The notes beneath the pieces were generated by a model. It did no database searches, was not told where the DNA came from, and saw nothing but the letters and a program-made list of their open reading frames with translations. A DNA stretch of 64,000 nt from Maylandia zebra (taxonomy: Eukaryota; Chordata; Actinopteri; Cichliformes; Cichlidae), in the NCBI RefSeq assembly GCF_041146795.1, contig NC_135185.1, forward strand, positions 30,988,529 through 31,052,528, read 5' to 3'. Shown here one piece after another: positions 36,410 to 47,003 of this stretch. A program made the position numbers and the translations under genes. The number at the start of each line of letters is the position of its first letter. The first letter of the stretch is position 1.

Positions 36410-36688
36410 TAGAAAAAAATCCAAAATAAAATCATAATTTGTGCACTCAAATCTTATATTTTAAAGTAAGATGTCTGTTGCATAAACATTCAAGCCCATG
36501 ATGAACGTATGTAAACATCTGACTACAACTGTAAATAATCCTATACACTGCACATCTTTAGAAACCTGCGGATACCTAGAAGGTTTTAGCACAATCAGAG
36601 TGATGACTTCCTGTTTTCCATCCAACCTGAAATGAGCACAGATACATTTTAAAAACTGCACATTCTTTAGATTTCATATCAGTACAAG

Positions 36689-37012
36689 GGATAAAGTATT
36701 ACTGGAGCATTTATGTTCAGACCTACAGTCCAGCCCATGGGGGGGGGAGTAGCATTCTGGCAGTGTTTTTTCTGAGGAAACATATAATTTAAAAAGGGGG
36801 ACCAGTTTATTTGCAAGTCAAAGTAAAGAGGAAGATATCAAAGGTATATTTGTCAGCAAAAATAATGACTGTAAGTTCAAGTTGCTGTGAAACTCAACAA
36901 CGCAGAACATATTCTCATTTGGGAAATAGAAGCTGGAACTTATTAAGTTTTAGGTTGTGATAAGTAAGCTTGCTCCATTTTCATTTGCAGGCTCCCTTTT
37001 CTTCTTAGGATA
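36689..37012 (+). promoter_or_regulatory. Conserved 5' flank of gene C
   Basis: Near-identical to the block before gene B. The acceptor-like tract before the ATG reads CTTCTTAG here and CTCCTTAG before gene B. Confidence 0.42.
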
Positions 37013-40000
37013 ATGTTACCATTGGCTGTAAACCATTGCCTGATGTTTGCCGTGGAGCTAATGCTTCTGTTGTACAGCACAGGTAAGTAACAAAATCTAG
37101 CTTAAAAGAAACCAGTATTTCTCAAAATATTTTTCTCATATTTTTACGTTGAAATTTTTTAGGCACAAATGGAGACAGTAAACCCAATAATACCCTCTTT
37201 ATCAGTCCCAAAACACTAGCTGATTCATATTTTCCATCAAGTAAGTTAAAAACAATACAGGAAAAAATCATCATTAGGTTAAAGGACAAACTTAGTAATC
37301 TGGGGTTTTATATTTTAATTTAGAAACTATCTACCAAGAGGACAATGGAACTAAACTCTGTTTCAACATCCAACCAAATAATACACGTGCAGGTACAGTT
37401 ATCTAATTTTTAGCTTTTCTTTTTTTTTTGCTTTCAAGCTGTTGGGGAAAAACATTTGTCTTGGTTATTTGCTAAATGTGTTTGTGCTTTAAATTTTTCT
37501 TAGAGTGTTGTAACGACACGGATTTCAACTGCAATATTGAAGTAAAAATAGATAGTCAAGGTAAATACAGGCTAAATTTAACTGAAGAGATTTTATCCAA
37601 GCAAGATATTGTGGTGATGAAGGATCCAGAGCATAATTATTCATGTATGCCATCCCAGCTCTACAACAAAAGCAGCCCTGGTAAGCCTCTAAGAAGTGAG
37701 TTAGTGCACAGTGGTCAAATTTTCAGTTTATTTGATCAGTTTGAAAAGGTTTCCAACCAATGATCTGATGCACTTTCCATCTTGTTGCAGGTTTTTTTTG
37801 TAACATCAACCGCTGCTTGAGTGAAAGTAAATTCACAAACCTTTTCCTCTTAATTTCTACATGAAACAATGTGACAGCAGTGACAGTGCACAAGTTCTAA
37901 TTTCATACTTTTATGTGTTCAAGGTATGAAGAATATGAGTATGAATATGAAACTGAGCAAAGGGAGCTTTCGTGAAAACCTCACAGGTATAATTATTTGT
38001 TTATCAAATCAGTTAAAAACAAATATTTAATGTTAGCAAGTGTAACAACAGCCCGCTTGTGTTTGTGTGTGTGTGTTTGCATACTTTGTGTACATTTACA
38101 TAAAACAGAATATGTCGTGAGTGATAATGACACATGGACTGTGTCATGCAACCCATCCACAACAACCACCAGCATCATTTCTTCCAGCAAATCTTCCACA
38201 ACAACCACCAGCATCATTTCTTCCAGCGAATCTTCCACAACAACCACCAGCAATGACAATGACACTATTGACATTTCCATCAACCATACCATTCCTAACC
38301 CAGTGTAGATATCTCAGTTTTCATAGAAATATTTTTGCAATATTGTGCACTTTTGAAATCTACTTTAAGAAACTAACTGTGTCTCCGTGTTACAGAGACG
38401 TCATGAAAAATCTATCCTTTGTCCTTGAAATGATGGGTAATTTTGGCACAGCAACAATCAAGATGGGCAACATCACAGGAGTGATTGCCAAACTCTCCCA
38501 GAAAAATCAAACCAACATGAACTTTGCCTTCACAGAAAACGCTGGCGTGAAGGTAAGGTGTTTGATAAAAGAGCGTGACACAATTTTAAGACTGTGGATT
38601 ACTAACTCTCTAATGTCTGAGGCATGGAATAATTGCCAGAAAAATCATATTTCTGAGTTCAGTGAAAATTACTCTGGTTATTGAACATTCTGATGAAATA
38701 CAAAAGATACTTTAATGCTCATTTGCATATATTAGTTTTAATTTGTATAATACATATGCATGACATCATTATTTTATAATTGTTTTTGCTGATAAACATT
38801 TCTCATTTTGAAAGATTGTTAAAGGAGAAAACAGCAATTCTTTGACGGGCCCATTTCGTTTAATGAAAATTCCTAAAGAGGCCAGTAAAATGGCGGTGGA
38901 GGGAAATGGATCATTTCTTGGAATTCTGTTGTTTCCACACCAGCATGTGGTAATAGTACAGCTCAACTAAAAACTTACTTTTCATATGTATAAACATATT
39001 GACCAAACCTGATCTATTAACAATCTTTTAATCTTAACAGGATGACAGCAGTAAATACTATTTAAACAGTGAGATAGTGGGAATAGAAATGGGGGCAAAA
39101 ATACAAAACCTTTCACAACCCATCGAGATTCAGTACAGTAATGTGGACAAGGTAAGTGTGATGTCATAACAGAAATAATGATCAATTTAAGTTCAGAGGA
39201 AAACTTATTCTGATTTTCATTTTCTATTTTGATAAAGAAAGGAGCGAATGCTTCTTGCATGTCTTGGGATGGAAACAGCACAGATGCAAACGGTAAAAAA
39301 CCCCAAATAGATCTCTCTATATATATATCTAATTTTAATATGAAAACCACAGGAATTAAAGACCTTTGAAGTGTTCACTCACATTTTGCACACACGCTGA
39401 TTACTGTGATAAAGTCTGTCTTTAACAGTTACTTCTTTGTATTACTGCTGTCCAACAGGGAAATCACTCTGGATCACAGATGGCTGTCAAACAGTGGAGA
39501 CCAATAACAGCATCACCTGCCAGTGCACACATCTAACCTTTTTTGCTATACTCATGGTAAGACAGCTGTATAGGAAATAAGAAATTATTTTTTTTACAGC
39601 ACATACTGACACATAACTATTTGAACCTAGTCACCTACACCTGCAAACATTAGCACTTCTGATGTTAATACTCTGACCTACATCACTTCAATCGGTTGTG
39701 GACTGTCGCTGTTTTTCTTGATCGTCGGTCTCTTCATGCACGTTCTCGTCAGGTAAGAGATCCGAGGCAGTTTGGATTTTTACCTCAGTAAAGTCCTTTT
39801 TCTTACGCACACTAATTTGCTCCACAGAAAGAGGAAAGCAAGCGAAGCAACAAAGATTCTGATGAACCTCTTTGTCGCCATGTTGATCCTGAACTTGTCC
39901 TTCTTGACCAATGAGAGCATTTCAAATCTGGGTATCAAAGGTGCATGTGTGGCAATAGCAGCAGTTCTGCACTACGGGATGTTGGCCACTTTTACCTGGT

Positions 40001-40838
40001 TCTTCATGCAGGCTTTACACTTGTACCTCAGTCTACGTCGAATCTGCACTGAAGTGAAACATTACATGCTGAAGATTTGCATCACAGGATGGGGTAAGAG
40101 ACCTGAGCCAAAAATGATACTTATGCTCTCATATTATGAATAATAATCACAGGAGAATTTATATTCCTAATCTTCTCTTTAGTCATACCGGCTGTGGTGG
40201 TGATCGCTCTTCTTGCCTCCCAGAAATATAATTCTATTAATATTAATACAAATGAGGGGAAAGCAGCAACAATGTAAGTCTGTAAATCTGATAATAGATT
40301 TCTTGGATAAAACACAAACATCTTCATCAGAGGATCACGTTGTACTCCCTTTTTCAGGTGCTGGATCTCTGATGCTGGTATCCACCAGGGGGTCAACATT
40401 GGTTATTATGCTGTAGTGTTCGTCTTCACTCTGAGTGTATTCATTCTAACTGTAAGGCAAATCGTTCTAATGCCAAAAGCAGGAAAGGCCCAAGACAATA
40501 GTTCCATTAAGAGCAACACTTCCACCATTCTGAGCCTGTTCCTCCTTCTTGGCATCACCTGGGCTTTTGCTTTCTTCAGCTACGGACCTTTGCTCATCGC
40601 TTCCTACTACATCTTTACCATCCTCAACTCCTTTCAAGGTAAATCTAAAACTGTCACAGTGAGCTGACTTCATTCTTTATTGGATTAAAAGTCCTTAACC
40701 TTCTTCTTTATTTGTATAGGTTTCTTCCTGTTCATCTACTATTATAAATCCAGCAAGATTATTGGAGACGGCAAAATCCACACACAAAGTAGCAGCACAG
40801 CTACATCAAACACAGCTGTAACGTCTCCTTATGCATAA
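37013..40838 (+). CDS. Adhesion GPCR gene C (ADGRG-like, beta ectodomain)
   Basis: Predicted 707 residues. Exons: 37013-37082, 37163-37240, 37324-37392, 37504-37680, 37791-37826, 37924-37986, 38109-38304, 38396-38552, 38815-38949, 39041-39151, 39238-39292, 39459-39556, 39631-39752, 39828-40093, 40183-40273, 40358-40638, 40720-40838. The frame is open throughout. Exons 1-8 match gene B almost exactly. By my count exon 4 differs from gene A at 19 of 59 residues. GPS cleavage is predicted before Thr409. The full-length C-tail ending SPYA is kept. Exon 7 carries the Ser/Thr repeat with Ile in place of Asn. Early exon 9 is a mosaic: it has gene A's [10 protein letters not shown] rather than gene B's ENSNFTGPF, then returns to beta-type bases. 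One residue of TM-region exon 14 differs from A and B (KRK for KGK). The downstream flank is of the older, diverged delta type. Confidence 0.88.
38151..38251 (+). repeat. 39-bp coding minisatellite in exon 7 of gene C
   Basis: Same two-and-a-half-unit array as in gene B. Each full unit reads [11 protein letters not shown] followed by KS or ES, so the sequon present in gene B (NSS) is lost in both units. Confidence 0.9.
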
Positions 40839-41299
40839 GGCTTGCTGTTTTACCATATTTTGACACAAGAGGGCAGCATTTTATTTCATATAGTTCCAGC
40901 AGGTTGCTCTGTGTAGAAACAACTTGGTCATTCTTCCCATGTGCTCTCCGCTGAATGGCTTTTCTGACATGAAAGCACTAACCCAGATTACCTTCTTTGA
41001 CGCAAATACTCATGTGGACTAGAGCTCGAGTCAGTACTCTGGAAGTCATTTCAGAGCACGACTCTATGTTTGTTCCCATGCTTTTATATTTTAACAGACA
41101 AACTTGTCTTACTCACGCCAAATAATTCATAGAAGGCTGTGATTCAGTCAGAATACGCAACCACAATTGTAAACATGTCAGGATGTTAAGGTGTAAAATG
41201 TTAAAGTGGGAAAGTGAAACATGTCAAAGACATAAGGACATTTTCAATTTGATGGCAGTAACACCTCTCAAAAAGTTGGGACAGGGACATGTTGACAAC
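40839..41299 (+). other. 3' flank of gene C, conserved with gene A
   Basis: Near-identical to 13,606-14,066 after gene A. The identity stops abruptly at 41,299, the point at which the gamma flanks carry the hAT-like and L2 insertion. Confidence 0.6.
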
Positions 41300-41800
41300 T
41301 GTGTAGCACCTGTCTTCCTTTAAACAGAAAACCATAAACATCTGCTGGGATGAGCTGCTGGACGTTTGGTAGAAGAACATTCCATCTTGTTGGATATAGG
41401 ATCCTAGCTGGGTTGTCTTCCGAGTTATTATCATGATGCATCAAACGTTTTTATTTGGTGATATGGTTGGCCATTTCAGCACCTGACTCTTCCACTATTA
41501 AGCCAAGCTGCTGTAATGAATGCACTGTGCAGTTCAGCATTCTCTTGTTGAAAAATCCAAGCAACTCCTTGAACAAGACTTTATCTGCATGGGAAAATAT
41601 GTTGATCCAAAACCTGCATATACCTCTGAGCAATGATGGTGCCTTTCCAGATGCCCAGGCTTCCAATTCCACAGCCCAATACCATCAGAGATGTATAGTC
41701 ATTGAATTTTGGTAAGCTGGATTTTCCTTCTCTTCCATCCTCATCCATTTTTTCCAGGCAGAATCTTAAAATTTTGAATTGTCTGACCAAATAACAGTTT
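41201..41800 (-). pseudogene. Tc1/mariner (ISRm11-like) transposase, uninterrupted remnant
   Basis: Minus-strand frames carry decayed transposase of a fish Tc1/mariner group: YTSLMVLGCGIGSLGIWKGT and RYMQVLDQHIFPCR from the catalytic domain (about 41,790-41,581), then C-terminal sequence and 3' flank down to 41,201. Several frame breaks make it inactive. The gamma flanks carry pieces of the same copy, so it marks the age of the older duplication. Confidence 0.65.
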
Positions 41801-42059
41801 CCCCTTTGGCTGTGTTCATTTTAAATGGGCTTTGGTCCATAGAAGACAGCAACTTTTCTAGATAATTCTCACATATGGCTTCTTCTTTGCATGATAAAGC
41901 ATTAACCTCCATTTTTGGATGGCACTGTGAACTGTGTGAACACAATGACAGATTGGTGAACCTCTGCCTATCTTTAATATCCAGTCCCGTTATTGAACTG
42001 TTGCTAGTTAACCTAACTATTTAAAAAATGTTCCCCCAGCTGTTTCTTTTCAGTACTAC

Positions 42060-42450
42060 TTACTTCTCTAGCCTTTTCTCGCCTCCAACTTCTTTTGAGC
42101 AATGTTGCTGCCATCAAATTCAAAACGAGTGTTATTTTTCATGAAACAGTAGAAAGTCTGAATTTAAACATTTAAAAATATGTATATATTATCCATTGAA
42201 ATTTGCTTCATGCTTCTCCCATAGCAAAAACAATCCTGACACTGTAACTGTCACATTAAATGGTTCTATGACAAATCTGTCATTTGTTTAGTTTGTTGCT
42301 AAAAAGCAGATTTTTCACGTTTACCAGTAAACTTAAAAATGTTTTCTGTGGTCTATTGTAAATAAAATATGGGTTTTGTAAATCATTGACTAAGGTTGTA
42401 TTACAGACCTCTTGAATCAGTCATAGAGTGGAATGCAGAGTTTAAACGTT
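42060..42450 (+). mobile_element. Second ISRm11-like 3' end, opposite orientation
   Basis: On the + strand, CCAACTTCTTTTGAGCAATG, then CATCAAATTCAAAACGAG and GTAAATAAAATATGGGTTTT match the 3' flank of the same Tc1/mariner group as the remnant at 41,201-41,800, but inverted relative to it. Only the 3' end is recognisable. Confidence 0.5.
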
Positions 42451-42599
42451 TAAGAAATTAAACATTTATTTTTTTTGACTGATGTGCTTCTCAATGTGAT
42501 TAAAAATAGCAGAATCAAGGTGAAAGGAAGGCTTGTCTCACATATCCTACACAGTGTCGGGGCTGAACTCGCCAGTTAGTGTGTTGCGTGCCTTCAGAT

Positions 42600-43140
42600 A
42601 ATTACTCTGAGTCCAGAGAGACCAGTATCCACTGTGCGGGAAGCTTAACTGGCAAACAAGAAATGAGCTCATGACTACCTATAGTGATAAGCTCCCTGAG
42701 GGTATTTGAATGTTGAAACTATTCTCTAAAGTTTACTGTATTTCACTAGCATATATATAAGTGCAGTGTATCTTGGCAAACTGTTTTGTTTGTTTAGTGG
42801 TTTTTGGGAATTGTGGATTTCGTTAGTACTTATTTTTATTATACTACCTTAAAAAATATCATATTATTTTTTCATTTAGAGGGAACCTGATTTGCTTTTC
42901 TCAGTTTTATTAAAGTAGCCTTAAAGTCAAATCTTTGCATGTACTCTATATCATATGAAGTTTGTCAAGCTTTTATTTGACAAAATAAATGATTTGACTA
43001 AAATGTCGTAATAACTTTTTTTGTATTTTATCAGGACAAAATATGATTTTCATACATAGAAGCAAATTGTCTTGTGAAAGAAACTGTTGTATGTACACAA
43101 CATAGTCTTGAAATAAAAGTCTGAGCTGTTTAAATGAATA
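42600..43140. repeat. Diverged paralogous flank (delta) of gene C
   Basis: Aligns by eye, at roughly 75-80 percent, with 15,500-15,630 and 15,795-16,170 in the gamma flank. Shared blocks include AACTGGCAAACAAG, ACTACCTATAGTGATAAG and TATTTTATCAGGACA/TATTTGATCAGGACA. This is the far edge of the older segmental duplication that made the first two receptor genes. Confidence 0.65.
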
Positions 43141-44307
43141 ATAAAGTTTTTCCTTATTCAGAACTTGAGCCTCGATGAGTGACATTGAGAAAGGAAGGAC
43201 TGTTTATTTATCTACGACTGATTAATCTCCTAAATGACCACAGCGTGCCAGACAAAAACTGGGGTAATTACTGCCATGCATGTCTGATTTGTGTTGCTCC
43301 AAAAGAAGGGCTTTTACGCAAAGCACAGCAGGCTTCTGTGGTATACCTGTGTGTGTCCTTATGTTAGAACATGCAAAATTAAAAAGCAGAGGCTAAGATG
43401 CAGGATCACAACTCATAGCTCTGTGGTAAGCAGTTGTGAACATTAATCTCAATAGCAAAAGATTTGATAGGCCAGAATGTGAGGGTGAAAAAAACAACTG
43501 CTTTTGATTCATTAACTTACTAAATCAAAAGTATGTAAAAGTCCCCGCACAGATTTGGAGCAGAGTTTTACTGCTTTCCTAAAAACATAAATCAAGGCAT
43601 CTCTGAGAAATGTTCTGGGAAGATTGTTGTTTTGTGCGTCAGTCTAGATGATTTCATAATGAAAATGACAGGGAATGTTACATTTTCACGCTATTCAACA
43701 AAACCCTTACCAGAGTGAAAAACCAAATAAAATTTTAACACGTGTTAATGTGTTTCACTTAGTAGATGGGAACTAAGAAAGTGCTTTTTAATTGCTCTCA
43801 GTGTCATACCACATGTACAGTAGTGGCTCAGAGAAAGACATTAGCATCAACATGCACGTTAAAGTTGGAAAACATTTTGGTTCTATATCGAAATATAGGC
43901 AGAAAAAAGTGCATAAAATACAAAATCTGCTCCAGAAAGGTCGTCCTAACCTCAGTTTCTGTGGAATAAGAATAGTTAAAGTTTCCAATCACCAGACTGA
44001 CTGGATGCATTATTACCACAATCTGTGTGCAGGAGCTTTTATGCATTTTATTATAGGGAGTCTAGACTGAATCCTGGCCTGTAAAAGCAAAATTTTCAAT
44101 CTCAAATGACCTATAAAACCCGAGGTCTTGTTCCCGGAGACTTGCGTGTAAAGAGGGAAAAATTATTATCTTTTATTTGCCCGGTTACTGGTTAACACTG
44201 GCTTTTATCAAATTTGAGATGACACAACATCAATTCTATTTGCTAGCAAATGTGTGACAAAGCAAAGTTGACTCTTAGAAACGTACGGTCGACTTCATTT
44301 TCTGCTC
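43141..44307. other. Non-coding stretch
   Basis: No recognisable gene or repeat. Several overlapping short frames near 43,766-44,070 on both strands do not resemble known proteins. Confidence 0.45.
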
Positions 44308-44313
44308 CCCTGC

Positions 44314-46993
44314 TATGGGGCGCCGTTTGTAAAGTGAAACGTGCTGAAATTAACGGCAACATTTTTCCACATTTAGCTCAAAACAAGTCATTTTTTACAA
44401 CATTTAGTAAAATATTTGTAACTTTTGATATTTAAAACAGAATTTTAAATGTTAAATCTAAATATTATATTTAAATCTAAATGTTAAATCTAAATGTTAA
44501 ATCTAAATGTTTAGGCTAACATGCAAATTTATTGCACGGATCAGCGGAAATACCAAAATAAAAGCTTTCCGAAAACCTCCGGTGCAAAAGTGTGCCGGTA
44601 GTGGTCAGACACGTTCTCACTCCCTAAGCGTAATAATTTTCACTAGGTGACAAATTGTCAACATTTTATGCTTTTGGGTACCCAACACGTTCCTAAATGA
44701 CGGCACCACCACTTCCCCTGCCAGTGGCGGACTCCCTCAGACATGCGGTGCGTTGGTGGTTCTTTGTGTCCGGGGATGGGCGTCCAGGTACACACCGGCT
44801 CACTCCTTGGCGGCCGCTTATCGGGGCCTGGAGCCTGGGGCTCGCTCGGGCCACTTCGGAGGTGGGGTGCCCCCGGCCTCTCGGCCTGGGGCTCGGTCAC
44901 TCAGGCACGGCTGGCTGCCGGCGGAGCTCACGGGCGCGTCACTGCAACTCCCCCTGGCTTCTGCTCCGCGGCTGCTGAGTGAGCCCTCATCTGGGACTCT
45001 CCTCAGCTCTTTCTGGGACAGTGGCGCGGCTGCCCCTCTGTTGGTCTTCCTTGGTCTCTTGTGTTCTGGGGGCCTCTGGATGTCTGGAGTTTTGATGTCC
45101 TCCATACCTGCTTCATGCCCTGGAGGACGGGGCTGCGGCCCCCCCACACCCTCTACCAGATCATTACATGAAGGAACCTTTTAAAAACAAGCACGTCCAT
45201 GCTCACAGGTGTACACACGGGTGATCATACCCACAAACTACACCCTTTTTGGCTCCTACCTCAAAGCACACTGTGTTCTGTTGATCTTATGTGCTGCACA
45301 ATAATGTTTAATATTTAGTATTTACTGTTATATTCCCATATATCATTGTGATGTTGTTTATTCTATTACTCTTGTTCTCTTCTGCTTGTTTTCTTTTTTC
45401 TTTCTCAACAGGTAGATGTTTTTTTTTCTCTGCCCGTTCTGTTGGTTTTTGTTTTTTGCCCTTCTCCCCCGTCCCTCTTCTCAGCTGTTTCTCTTTCCCT
45501 CTTTCTTTCTCCCCTTCTTTCCTCCAGTCAAGTCTGTCCCGTATTCAGTAAGTGAAAATAAAATAAACAATAAAAGGTGAATCAAATGGACCATTACGGC
45601 AAGGCTGGGATGGTCAATTTGGTAAAGTAAATCCGTTGGGCATCTTTCTTCGCCTTTAGACAACAATTCTGATGCAAAAGAGCCAAACGGGACAGGCACA
45701 AAATAAATAAATAAATGACGGCATCGGGAAAAGGAGAGCACATGAGAACCGTTTGGACTCAATCTACACATGTTCTTTCATTTTCTACTTTGGAAAACAC
45801 TGTTTTACGTCATTTAACTGCTAGTAAAGGTTAAGAATAAGGTTATAGTTAGGGATAAGGTTAGGTTTAGGGCTGGAACGTCTATCCGATTGTTCAGTCT
45901 GACGTCACTAGCCGTGTCTGGGCCTAAACGCCGCTGCAGGTCCATATATCAAACGATCGCTATGGCATTACTGAGAGTTAAAAACTGTCTAAAGTCTTTC
46001 ATCTTTAATAAAATGATCAGCGTTCTGCTCTACCAGGTGTAACAATTGAGTTTAACATCCAGGCATCCATGAAAACGGAATTTATGACATTTAACGGAGT
46101 TAGAAGTTAGCAGGGAGTTAGCTCGCTAGCTTCTATCTAAATACAATATAGCATGTCCTGACTGCGGGGTTTTGGAAACAAATTAAAACGTACAGCTCTG
46201 TTATCACTTCCAGCATAAATGAAGACAGAAAACTAAACAGCAGTGACGTTTGTAGGGTTACTGAAGTTGGGCTAGCTGGTATATAATGATGTGCTACGTG
46301 ACCGCTAGCGACACAGCTATGTTAGCATAATATAAACAAGCTAACTTTTTTCCACTCGATAAAAGTTAACGTGAGTGTTCTCGGTGGTCAGGAACAAATG
46401 TAATCGCATGGCAGGATGCTGTAAAAGGACCAAACTTCAGCCAGAGAACAACTGAGATAATCCATCCACAATACGAGGTTAGTCATTCATATACTGCTGC
46501 ATGGGCTGGGCTGCAGTTACATCCTAAGGTTTTAAAAACTGAGCTTAAATAAATGATTAGCGGTAATAAAAGCCGAGGCAGGTCAACAGGGATCACTGAC
46601 TGTTTTAGGAGATTTAGCTGAAAACATCGGAAGATCCGTTTTGTCGGCCATCCAAAGGTTCAGCAGTAGTGCACTCTTAGCAGCTGCAGTCTCCACTTCA
46701 CAATCGCTGCAGCACGCTCGTAGGCAAGAAGTGAAGCAGCACATGGCGGGGAGAAGTGAGGAGAACAGACACAATTTTGCACCGGAGGTTTTCGGGAAGC
46801 TTTTATTTTGGTTTAATATTTAACATTTAACATTTAGATTTAATATTTAACATTTGATGAAAAGTTACAAATATTTTACTAAATGTTGTAAAAAATTACT
46901 CGAAAAAACATGTTTTTGTAAGGTTTTGAGCTAAATGTGGAAAAATGTTGCCGTTAATTTCAGCATGTTTCACTTTACAAACGGCGCCCCATA
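44314..46993. mobile_element. Non-autonomous DNA transposon with long inverted repeats
   Basis: The ends are inverted copies over about 225-290 bases: left 44,314-44,605, right 46,770-46,993. Both begin TATGGGGCGCCGTTTGTAAA. The inner edge of each arm shares the block AAAACCTCCGGTGCAAAA. CCCTGC flanks both sides (44,308-44,313 and 46,994-46,999), and in the left copy the following TATG could belong to either element or target. So the duplication is 6-10 bases. There is no transposase, and the superfamily is not assigned. About 1 kb of the interior is a later retroposon. Confidence 0.75.
44706..45712 (+). mobile_element. Retroposon with GC-rich body and (AAAT)n tail
   Basis: A 1-kb insertion flanked by AAATGACGGCA at 44,695-44,705 and 45,713-45,723, with an AAATAAATAAAT 3' tail, the signature of target-primed retrotransposition. 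The first 480 bases are strongly GC-rich and the 3' part is pyrimidine-rich, then AT-rich. Its 3' end matches the minus-strand fragment at 8,775-8,965, so it is an interspersed family. Open frames in the GC-rich part exist in several phases and show no known domain. Probably a LINE 3' part; clade not assigned. Confidence 0.65.
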
Positions 46994-47003
46994 CCCTGCT
47001 ATG

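Larger units (their letters stand above)
25483..38984 (+). repeat. Tandem segmental duplication, unit 2 (13.5 kb)
   Basis: Near-identical copy of 11,752-25,482. It carries the same receptor halves and the same nested transposons in the same order. Differences seen include the 198-bp deletion in gene B, one fewer 14-base GCTTAG-type repeat near 32,500, a deletion of about 20 bases near 34,830 and single-base changes. A third, partial unit follows at 38,985-41,299. Confidence 0.9.

Noticed and set aside
44697..45184. Several overlapping open frames of 80-143 codons on both strands.
   Set aside because: GC-rich sequence has few stop codons. The stretch is inside a retroposon with a target duplication, and no frame shows a known domain.
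45835..45875. TTAGGG-like sequence (GTTAGGGATAAGGTTAGG) suggesting an interstitial telomere repeat.
   Set aside because: The copies are irregular and too few; it lies inside the inverted-repeat DNA element.
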